This document shows positions 1 to 5,857 of a stretch of 9,773 nucleotides of DNA, in pieces. The stretch covers positions 1-9,773 of the forward strand of contig JAJRVX010000485.1 of the NCBI GenBank assembly GCA_024277095.1, written 5' to 3'. The stretch's first letter is position 1. The number at the start of each line of letters is the position of its first letter. Source of the stretch: DUEN01 sp024277095 (GTDB taxonomy: Bacteria > Chloroflexota > Anaerolineae > DUEN01). Below the pieces are notes generated by a model. That model made no database searches. It was not told the DNA's origin and saw only the letters and a program-made list of their open reading frames with translations. The translations under genes were made by a program, and so were the position numbers.

Positions 1-16
1 AGCAAGGGAGGAGTAG

Positions 17-901
17 ATGACAGCCACAATCATTGACGGAAAGGCCATCGCTGCGGAGATCCGCCAGGAGATCAAGGCGGAGGTTGAGCGGCTGAAGGCG
101 CAGTATGGGAAGGTGCCTGGACTGGCCACGGTGTTGGTGGGGAGCAACCCGGCCTCTCAGACGTACGTGCGCATGAAGGGGCGGGCGTGCGAGGAGGTGG
201 GCATCCATTCCGTCAAGCCCACGCTGCCCGACGACGCCACTCAGGAGCAGGTGGAGGGGCTGGTGCGGGAGCTGAATGAGGATCCCAGCATCCATGGCAT
301 CCTGGTGCAGCTTCCCTTGCCCTCGCATCTGGATGAGGAAGCCGTGTTGAACACCATCAGCATCGAGAAGGATGTGGACGGCTTCCATCCCATCAACATC
401 GGCCGGCTGGCCATGAAGGGGCGCGATCCGCTCTTCATCCCGTGCACGCCCTATGGCGTCATGGTGCTTCTGGAGCGGGTCGGGGTGAAATTGGAGGGCA
501 GCCGGGCCGTGGTGCTGGGGCGCAGCAACATTGTGGGGTTGCCCGTGTCCTTCCTGTTGTTGCATGCCAACGCCACGGTGACCGTGTGCCATTCCCGCAC
601 GCGTGATTTGCCGGCGGTGACCCGGGAGGCGGACGTGCTGGTGGCCGCCGTCGGACGGCCGGAGATGGTCCGGGGTGATTGGGTGAAGCCGGGCGCCGTG
701 GTCATCGATGTGGGCGTGAACCGGGTGGACGATCCCAGCCGCAAGTCCGGCTATCGGCTGGTGGGAGACGTCGCCTTCGACGAGGTCAAGGAGGTGGCCT
801 CAGCCATCACCCCCGTACCGGGCGGCGTGGGGCCGATGACGATCGCCATGCTCCTACAGAACACGCTGCGAGCCTTCAAGTACACGTTGCCTGAAACATA
901 G
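17..901 (+). CDS. folD: Bifunctional methylenetetrahydrofolate dehydrogenase / methenyltetrahydrofolate cyclohydrolase FolD
   Basis: FolD interconverts 5,10-methylene-THF, 5,10-methenyl-THF and 10-formyl-THF in the cytoplasm; in acetyl-CoA-pathway organisms it forms the middle of the methyl branch. The 294-residue length is normal and the chain is complete. Visible family motifs are Tyr50 and the catalytic Lys54 in YVRMK, the substrate-loop stretch ILVQLPLP (95-102, Gln98), KDVDGFHP (118-125), PCTPYG (142-147), the dinucleotide-binding stretch VLGRSNIVGLP (166-176), HSR (192-194), and the C-terminal PVPGGVGPMT (266-275). The ATG at 17 follows GGGAGGAG at 6-13 with good spacing. A TAG stop lies at 899-901. 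A new promoter lies just downstream, so folD probably belongs to a transcript starting upstream of the window. Cofactor choice (NADP or NAD) cannot be read with confidence. Identification is very secure. Confidence 0.97.
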   Translation: MTATIIDGKAIAAEIRQEIKAEVERLKAQYGKVPGLATVLVGSNPASQTYVRMKGRACEEVGIHSVKPTLPDDATQEQVEGLVRELNEDPSIHGILVQLPLPSHLDEEAVLNTISIEKDVDGFHPINIGRLAMKGRDPLFIPCTPYGVMVLLERVGVKLEGSRAVVLGRSNIVGLPVSFLLLHANATVTVCHSRTRDLPAVTREADVLVAAVGRPEMVRGDWVKPGAVVIDVGVNRVDDPSRKSGYRLVGDVAFDEVKEVASAITPVPGGVGPMTIAMLLQNTLRAFKYTLPET

Positions 902-934
902 AATGGCGTGCTCACAGGGGACGATGCGAAGCCA

Positions 935-963
935 TTGACATCGATCTGGCATAGTGCTAGAAT
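935..963 (+). promoter_or_regulatory. Sigma70-type promoter (TTGACA-17 bp-TAGAAT)
   Basis: A consensus -35 hexamer TTGACA (935-940) is separated by exactly 17 bp from TAGAAT (958-963), one mismatch from the -10 consensus. In such GC-rich DNA this pairing is unlikely by chance. Transcription would start near 969-972, about 300 nt before the CBS-ACT gene. The 6-bp inverted repeat AATGGC (902-907) / GCCATT (931-936) overlaps the edge of the -35 box and could be an operator, though this is weak. The promoter would drive the CBS-ACT gene and, with no clear terminator in between, the hdr genes. Confidence 0.7.
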
Positions 964-983
964 GCGAATGGGTAAGTGATGAC

Positions 984-1005
984 GAGGCGCTGAAGATGGC
1001 GCCTC
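984..1005 (+). other. Short perfect stem-loop in the leader
   Basis: GAGGCGC (984-990) and GCGCCTC (999-1005) form a perfect 7-bp stem with an 8-nt loop, starting about 14 nt after the predicted transcription start. No U tract follows, so termination is unlikely. It would be the first structured element of the leader RNA. Confidence 0.45.
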
Positions 1006-1021
1006 TGGGATCGGGTGATGC

Positions 1022-1054
1022 CGCCTTCCCCGCCGTCATCTGGTGGGGAAGGCG
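1022..1054 (+). other. Strong stem-loop in the leader
   Basis: CGCCTTCCCC (1022-1031) pairs perfectly with GGGGAAGGCG (1045-1054). The stem extends inward by a G-U and two C-G pairs to 13 bp, closing a 7-nt loop. The following bases are TTGCTGTCTTG, which is not a clear U tract, so it is not called an intrinsic terminator. An attenuation or RNA-stability role is possible. Confidence 0.55.
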
Positions 1055-1267
1055 TTGCTGTCTTGAGGGCTGACGCTTGGGGAGAAGCGGTGGAAGGCGC
1101 GGCCCGTCCGAAGCCCTTGCCCGTGTAGCGTCGGCTCCGCCTTGGGGTTGTGCGCAGGGCCAGATCCTCTCCGATGGCGGGCGGCGTCGGCTGCTCGTCA
1201 TGGGTAGAGGCGGCACGCTCGTGTTGAAACGGGCACAACATCAACGCGGACGACTGGGAGGAAAGTC

Positions 1268-1921
1268 GTGCTCGTCAAGGATCGTATGAAGCCTCAGCCC
1301 TTGGTCGTCGTCGCACCGGACACTGTTCTCACGGAGGCGCAGCAGCTCATGCAGGACCATGGCCTCCGGCATCTGCCTGTGGTGACCGGTCAAGATCATC
1401 TGGTGGGGTTGATCACCCGCCAGTCGATCCTCCAGGCCATTCCCTGGTCGGCCGTGTCCCTGAGCGCTCTGGAGACCCGGTACATCCTCTCCAGGATCCG
1501 GGTGGATAAGGTGATGCTGCGTGATGTGGTCACCGTCACGGAGGATGTGCCGGTGGAGGAGGCCGCCCGGATCATGGTGGATCATGGGACCGGGTGTCTG
1601 CCCGTGGTGCGCGGCGATACGTTGGTGGGGCTGATCACCGACGTGGATTTGCTCTCCACGATGATGGAGATGCTGGGGGCTCGCGAGCCCGGACTGCGCC
1701 TCTCCGTGATCGTTCCCAATCGGGTAGGGGAGATGGCCAAGCTGTCCGCGGCCATCGCTGAGATCGGCGGGAATCTGACCGCCTTCGGCTCCTGGGCGGT
1801 GGAGCGATCTCCGGAGCGGTTGGGGATCGTCTTGCGGGTGGATCGGGTCTCCAAAGAGCAGTTGCTGGCCACGGTTCAGAAGCTGCCGGAGGTGGAGATC
1901 CTGGATGTACGTGAGATGTGA
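1268..1921 (+). CDS. CBS-CBS-ACT domain regulatory protein (AcuB-like)
   Basis: This 217-residue soluble protein has two CBS motifs (about 1-58 and 79-135) followed by an ACT-like domain (about 143-215). The CBS repeats show the usual pattern: a VKDRM / VDKVM opening, HGLRHLPVV and HGTGCLPVV, then LVGLITRQSIL and LVGLITDVDLL. Paired CBS domains commonly bind adenosine nucleotides or similar ligands, and ACT domains bind small metabolites, so an allosteric or sensory role is likely. No catalytic domain is present and the target is unknown. The layout resembles the AcuB-type family. The GTG start at 1268 is chosen because GGGAGGAAA (1256-1263) sits just upstream and the first CBS motif begins at once. 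It lies 76 bp before the HdrA-like gene behind its own promoter, suggesting a link to that electron-transfer module. Confidence 0.9.
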   Translation: MLVKDRMKPQPLVVVAPDTVLTEAQQLMQDHGLRHLPVVTGQDHLVGLITRQSILQAIPWSAVSLSALETRYILSRIRVDKVMLRDVVTVTEDVPVEEAARIMVDHGTGCLPVVRGDTLVGLITDVDLLSTMMEMLGAREPGLRLSVIVPNRVGEMAKLSAAIAEIGGNLTAFGSWAVERSPERLGIVLRVDRVSKEQLLATVQKLPEVEILDVREM

Positions 1922-1997
1922 TGAGGTTGGGCGGGATGGGATTTGACGTGTATACCGGGGGACTTGGAGAGAAATGTGAGGAGAACAGGAGCACGTG

Positions 1998-4900
1998 ATG
2001 GGGGATCCCCGTATGGCAGATATCATCTATGACGATCCGGAGGGGAATCACATCGGCGTGATGGTCGTCGGCGGGGGTGTGGGCGGCATGCGGGCCGCGA
2101 TCGATCTGGCGGAGGCAGGCCTGCGCGTCGTCCTGGTGGAGTCCCTGCCGAGTTTGGGCGGGCGCGTGGCGCAGCTGGGCTTCATGTTTCCCACCCATGA
2201 TTGCGTCCTCTGTCGGGGGACATCCGATCATGGCTACGGGTGCACACGCCCGGCGATCTCGCCCGTCTTTCTGGACAACAATCTGCATCCCAACATCGAG
2301 GTGCTGACGAACGCTCAGATCGTCTCCGCCGAGGGCCAGGCGGGAAACTTCACCGTTCGTGTGCGCCAGCATCCCCGCTACGTGGATGTGGACCGTTGCA
2401 CCAACTGCGGTTTGTGTACGGTGGCCTGCCCCGTGGAGCTGCCCAGCGGCTTTCAGATGGGGCTTTCGCAGCGGAAGGCCATCTACAAGCCGGCCCCTCG
2501 CGCCATCCCTGACGCCTACGTAGTCGACAAGGGGCCTTATTGTGAGGATTGCGGGCTGTGCGTCGACGTGTGTCCCACGGGGGCCATCGATCTTCATCAG
2601 GAGCCTGTGGAGCGGGTGATCCACGTGGGCGCCGTGATCCTGGCCATCGGCTATAGCCTGACCGATCTCAGCCAGTACGAGGAGTACGGCTGGGGGCGTT
2701 ATGCCAACGTGGTGCACAGCATGCAGTATGAGCGGCTGGCCAGCCGCTCGGGCCCCACGGAGGGGATCGTCGTCCGGCCCTCCGATGGCCAGATGCCTCG
2801 GCGGATCGCCTGGTTGCAGTGCGTGGGCTCACGGGATCAGCGGTATCCGTATTGTTCGTCCATCTGCTGCATGTACGCGACGAAGGAGGCTATCCTGGCG
2901 AGGCAGCGCCTGCCGGATGTGGAGTGCTCCATTTTCATGATGGACGAGCGGGCCTTCAACAAGGAGTTCAACGCCTATTACGAGCGGTCGAAGCAGGAGT
3001 TCGGCGTTCGCTATGTGCGTTGCCGTATCTCCTCGGTCAAGGAGGATCCGGAGACGCGAGATCTCCTCCTGCGTTACGTCCGGCCGGACGGTCAGGTGGT
3101 GGAGGAGCGCTTTGACATGGTCGTGCTCTCCGTGGGCACGCAGCCGCCCGCCCTGTCCAGGGCCACCGCGGAGGCGTTGGGCATCGATTTGAACCCGTAT
3201 GGGTTCTGCGAGACGGACAAGTTCACGCCGTTGCAGACCAGCCAGCCGGGCGTGTACGTGTGCGGCACCTTCCAGTCACCCAAGGAGATCGCCGAGACGA
3301 TCATCGATGCGGCGGGGGCGGCCGGCGATGTGATGCGGCTCATGCGGGCCGCTCTGGGCCAGGCGGAGTCCAGCCGGGAGTACCCGTTCATCTCCGATAA
3401 CGGGTTCGGCGAGGAGCGGGATGTCTCCGGGGAGCCGCCTCGGATCGGTGTGTTCGTCTGCGACTGTCATCCCAGCATCGATAGCGTGGTGGACACGGAG
3501 GCGCTGGCCCGGTACGCCGCGAGCCTGCCCGACGTCGTTCATGTCGCCCGGGTCGGCTATGGGTGCTTCGAGTCGGGGCAGGCTCAGATCCAGCGGGCGA
3601 TCGAGCAGCATGGGCTGAATCGGGTGGTGGTGGCCGGATGCAGCCATCGGACTCATGAGTCGCTCTTCCAGCGGGTGGTGCGGGAGGTGGGGCTGAATCC
3701 GTATCTCCTGGAGATGGTGAACATCCGGGAGCATTGCGCCTGGGTCCACAGCGCCTACCCCCGGGAAGCCACGCGCAAGGCCATGGAATTGGTGCGGGGC
3801 GGGGTGGGGCGTGTGCGGGTCACCTCTCCGGTGCATCGGGCGGCGTTGAATCCCGCTCGCCGGGCGCTGGTCATCGGCGGCGGGGTGGCGGGGATGACGG
3901 CCGCGCTCTCCATCGCCGATAGCGGCTATGACGTCGTGTTGGTGGAGCGCGCCGCCGAGCTGGGGGGCAACCTGCGCCATGTCTACTATGTGGCCGAGGG
4001 GCAGAACCCCCAGCGGTTGCTGCGCGATCTGGTCAATCGGGTGCGCGGCCACGAGCGGGTGACGGTGTTCACCCGCAGCCAGGTGGTGGAACACTCCGGA
4101 TCGGTGGGGCGGTTCCGGGCCGTCATCCGGACCGAGCCGGTGAACGGTGGGCCACCTACGGAGTCGGAGGTGGAGCATAGCGTCACCATCGTGGCCACCG
4201 GCGGTGAGACGTGGCGGGGGGACATCTACCTGCTGGGCCGAAACGAGCGCGTCATCACGGAGACCGAGCTGGAGGATCGCATCGCCCATCGGCCGGAGGA
4301 TATCACCGGCCTGGATCACGTGGTGATGATCCAGTGCGTGCGCTCGCCGGAGATGCCCGACTATTGCAGCCGGATCTGCTGCATGAACTCGATCAAGAAC
4401 GCCATTCGGATCAAGCTGCTCAATCCCAACTGCCGGGTGACCATCCTCTACAAAGATATCATCACCTATGGCTTTCGCGAGGCGTATTATACCGAGGCCC
4501 GGCGGCGCGGCGTGGTCTTCATCCGCTATGACGATGAGTCGGTGCCGACGGTGGAGGAGGTGGACGGACGGCTGCGGGTCCACGTGCGGGAGCCGGTGTT
4601 GGGTGAGACGCTGACCTTCGAGCCGGACTTCCTGGTGCTGAACACGGCCATCGCCCCCTCTCCGGGGACGGCGGAGCTGGCGCGGGTGTTGGACGTGCCC
4701 CTCTCTCGGGAAGGGTTCTTCATGGAGGCGCACCTGAAGATGCGTCCCATGGACTTCATGGAGGAGGGGATCTTCGTGGCCGGGATGGCGCACTATCCCA
4801 AGTTCCTCGAGGAGGTGATCGCGCACGCGCAGGCCGCGGCGGGGCGGGCCATCACGATCCTGGCGAAGCAGCCCCTGTATATCGGCGGGAACGTCGCCGT

Positions 4901-5156
4901 CGTGGATCAGAGCAAGTGCGTGGGATGTCTGACCTGTGTGCGGACCTGCCCCTTTGGGATCCCGGAGATCCAGCCCGACCGCCCAGGGGTGGGAGGGATC
5001 ATCGGCGCCGCGTATATTGACCCGGCGCTATGTCATGGATGTGGTACGTGCACCGGCGAATGCCCGGCCAAGGCGATCCAGCTGGTCGCGTACACGGATG
5101 AACAAATCCTCGCCCAGGGCGTGGGAGCGTGGGAGAGGGTAGAGGTTGGGAGTTAG
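1998..5156 (+). CDS. hdrA: Double HdrA-type FAD/iron-sulfur protein (CoB-CoM heterodisulfide reductase subunit A family)
   Basis: HdrA is the cytoplasmic flavin-bifurcating subunit of Hdr complexes. This 1052-residue chain (numbered from ATG 1998) is well above the roughly 650 residues of canonical methanogen HdrA. Order: FAD motif GGGVGGM (25-31); two [4Fe-4S] motifs (Cys134/137/140/144 and 182/185/188/192); the HdrA cluster motif C275-x10-C286-x3-C290-C291, with Lys296 five residues on; the module that is N-terminal in canonical HdrA (about 482-605, Cys488/490/523/548/580); a second FAD motif GGGVAGM (627-633); a second C780-x9-C790-x3-C794-C795; and a C-terminal 2x[4Fe-4S] ferredoxin (Cys974/977/980/984 and 1012/1015/1018/1022). 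The second FAD half lacks a ferredoxin insert. ATG 1998 has AGGAG at 1987-1991 with 6-nt spacing; GTG 1995 is an alternative. There is no NAD(P)H domain. MvhD follows 12 bp later. Family assignment is secure; the physiological acceptor is unknown. Confidence 0.93.
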   Translation: MGDPRMADIIYDDPEGNHIGVMVVGGGVGGMRAAIDLAEAGLRVVLVESLPSLGGRVAQLGFMFPTHDCVLCRGTSDHGYGCTRPAISPVFLDNNLHPNIEVLTNAQIVSAEGQAGNFTVRVRQHPRYVDVDRCTNCGLCTVACPVELPSGFQMGLSQRKAIYKPAPRAIPDAYVVDKGPYCEDCGLCVDVCPTGAIDLHQEPVERVIHVGAVILAIGYSLTDLSQYEEYGWGRYANVVHSMQYERLASRSGPTEGIVVRPSDGQMPRRIAWLQCVGSRDQRYPYCSSICCMYATKEAILARQRLPDVECSIFMMDERAFNKEFNAYYERSKQEFGVRYVRCRISSVKEDPETRDLLLRYVRPDGQVVEERFDMVVLSVGTQPPALSRATAEALGIDLNPYGFCETDKFTPLQTSQPGVYVCGTFQSPKEIAETIIDAAGAAGDVMRLMRAALGQAESSREYPFISDNGFGEERDVSGEPPRIGVFVCDCHPSIDSVVDTEALARYAASLPDVVHVARVGYGCFESGQAQIQRAIEQHGLNRVVVAGCSHRTHESLFQRVVREVGLNPYLLEMVNIREHCAWVHSAYPREATRKAMELVRGGVGRVRVTSPVHRAALNPARRALVIGGGVAGMTAALSIADSGYDVVLVERAAELGGNLRHVYYVAEGQNPQRLLRDLVNRVRGHERVTVFTRSQVVEHSGSVGRFRAVIRTEPVNGGPPTESEVEHSVTIVATGGETWRGDIYLLGRNERVITETELEDRIAHRPEDITGLDHVVMIQCVRSPEMPDYCSRICCMNSIKNAIRIKLLNPNCRVTILYKDIITYGFREAYYTEARRRGVVFIRYDDESVPTVEEVDGRLRVHVREPVLGETLTFEPDFLVLNTAIAPSPGTAELARVLDVPLSREGFFMEAHLKMRPMDFMEEGIFVAGMAHYPKFLEEVIAHAQAAAGRAITILAKQPLYIGGNVAVVDQSKCVGCLTCVRTCPFGIPEIQPDRPGVGGIIGAAYIDPALCHGCGTCTGECPAKAIQLVAYTDEQILAQGVGAWERVEVGS
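3861..3889 (+). repeat. 29-bp exact direct repeat, copy 1 (shared by the two hdrA-type genes)
   Basis: This stretch encodes the second FAD Rossmann motif (ALVIGGGVA) of the double HdrA and matches 9095-9123 base for base; the next base differs and the similarity then resumes. It reflects paralogy plus a strongly conserved motif, and possibly gene conversion. Confidence 0.85.
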
Positions 5157-5168
5157 GGAGAGGAAACC

Positions 5169-5648
5169 GTGGCCGACAATGGGCGGAACGGAGCATTCGA
5201 ACCTGAGATCACCGTCTTCACTTGTATTTATTGCGGATATATGAGTGCGGATACCGCCGGGGCGCTGCGCCTGCAGTATCCAGCGAACATCAAGCTAGTC
5301 CGCTTGCCGTGCACGGGCAAGACGGATGTGGGGTATATCCTGCGGGCGTTCGAGGAGGGGGCCGATGGGGTGTATATCGTCGGATGCCCCATTGGCAATT
5401 GCCACCACGTGCGCGGCAACGAGCGCGGGAAGGCGCGAGTGGAGCGGGCCAAAAGGCTGTTGGACGAGATCGGCCTGGGCGGCGAGCGCCTGGAGATGTT
5501 CTTCGTCTCCGGGGGCATGGGGGCCACCTTCGCCCGCTATGCGGAGGAGATGACGGAGCGTATCCGGGCGCTGGGGCCGAACCCACTGAAGGGAGCGCAG
5601 GAAGGCGTCACCCATCGGGCGCCGGAGGTGGAGACGGAGTGGGAATGA
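5169..5648 (+). CDS. mvhD: MvhD/FlpD-family electron-transfer subunit with a predicted [2Fe-2S] cluster
   Basis: MvhD proteins carry an iron-sulfur cluster and pass electrons from a donor enzyme (hydrogenase, formate dehydrogenase or others) to HdrA. The 159-residue chain covers one full family domain (about 15-145). It shows CxxC in TCIYCGY (near 19-22), the LPCTGKTD stretch (family form CSGR), EEGADGVYIVGC, and GCPIGNCHHVRGN (family form GCHPGDCHY..GN), followed by a helical tail ending near ALGPNP. Relative to the usual FCCNWC opening, the first of the adjacent cysteines is Thr; the other conserved Cys positions remain. The GTG start at 5169 follows AGGAAA 12 bp after the hdrA stop, so translational coupling is likely. 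No hydrogenase subunit genes are in the window, so its electron donor is not set by context. Confidence 0.92.
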   Translation: MADNGRNGAFEPEITVFTCIYCGYMSADTAGALRLQYPANIKLVRLPCTGKTDVGYILRAFEEGADGVYIVGCPIGNCHHVRGNERGKARVERAKRLLDEIGLGGERLEMFFVSGGMGATFARYAEEMTERIRALGPNPLKGAQEGVTHRAPEVETEWE

Positions 5649-5857
5649 GAAGTCCTCGTCCATCCAGCGTTCGCGTGTCATGGGGGCTTACATCGGGGCA
5701 GGAGGGAATGAGGTTCGGGTAGAGATCATCGGCGGTCAGTCAGGCGTATAGGACCGGCTTACCCGCGAGATGCGCGGGCGCGGAGGATGACGCGTCGGGT
5801 CGTTGCGGGGCGCTTTCGGCGGGTGGGCCTGTGGAGTCACCAACCGGGGGGAGCGGT
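5649..5857. other. 209-bp intergenic region before the HdrA-GltD fusion gene
   Basis: I see no gene here. The clearest structure is the hairpin CCCGCG (5762-5767) / CGCGGG (5773-5778) with a 5-nt loop and no U tract, plus the 8-bp palindrome GACGCGTC (5789-5796). No good -35/-10 pair is visible. The gap is long for an operon whose previous junction is 12 bp, so a separate promoter or RNA processing site may lie here, but none can be named from sequence. Confidence 0.4.
5762..5778 (+). other. Compact GC hairpin in the mvhD-fusion gene spacer
   Basis: A perfect 6-bp G/C stem (5762-5767 with 5773-5778) closes the 5-nt loop AGATG. It is not followed by a T run, so an intrinsic terminator is not supported; an mRNA-stabilising or processing structure is possible. 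Confidence 0.4.

Larger units (their letters stand above)
970..1267 (+). promoter_or_regulatory. Long GC-rich 5' leader with strong hairpins, possible cis-regulatory RNA
   Basis: This stretch between the predicted transcription start and the CBS-ACT start has no convincing ORF on either strand. It contains a perfect 7-bp stem (984-990/999-1005, 8-nt loop), a 13-bp stem with one G-U pair (1022-1034/1042-1054, 7-nt loop), a possible longer-range pairing (1072-1077/1127-1132), and GCGTCGGCT repeated directly at 1128-1136 and 1184-1192. No riboswitch consensus I know (THF, cobalamin, SAM, glycine) is visible, and it does not match RNase P RNA, tmRNA or SRP RNA cores. It may be an attenuator-type leader or merely a GC-rich untranslated region. 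Confidence 0.35.

Noticed and set aside
902..936. AATGGC/GCCATT inverted repeat as a folD terminator
   Set aside because: Only 6 bp with a 23-nt loop and no T tract; at most a weak operator candidate at the -35 box.
1022..1060. Intrinsic terminator for folD
   Set aside because: The hairpin is strong but no U tract follows, and it lies downstream of a good promoter, so it is better treated as leader structure.
1256..1267. GAGGAAAGTC, resembling the conserved 5' core of RNase P RNA
   Set aside because: The other conserved RNase P blocks are absent nearby and the motif serves as the ribosome binding site of the CBS-ACT gene.
1077..1289. A 70-codon + strand open frame in the leader that overlaps the CBS-ACT start
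   Set aside because: Arg/Gly/Ser-rich translation with no motif and no convincing ribosome binding site; it overlaps the start of a clear gene in another frame.
1943..1975. Possible -35 (TTGACG) in front of the first hdrA-type gene
   Set aside because: No acceptable -10 hexamer lies 16-18 bp downstream; the 76-bp spacer is more likely read through from the promoter at 935.
1635..2717. A 360-codon open frame on the - strand spanning the CBS-ACT gene, the spacer and the start of hdrA
   Set aside because: It runs across two well-supported + strand genes and their spacer; the protein shows no motif and has shadow-type composition.
3276..4826. A 516-codon open frame on the - strand
   Set aside because: Antisense shadow of the first hdrA-type gene; low-complexity His/Pro/Arg-rich translation without family motifs.
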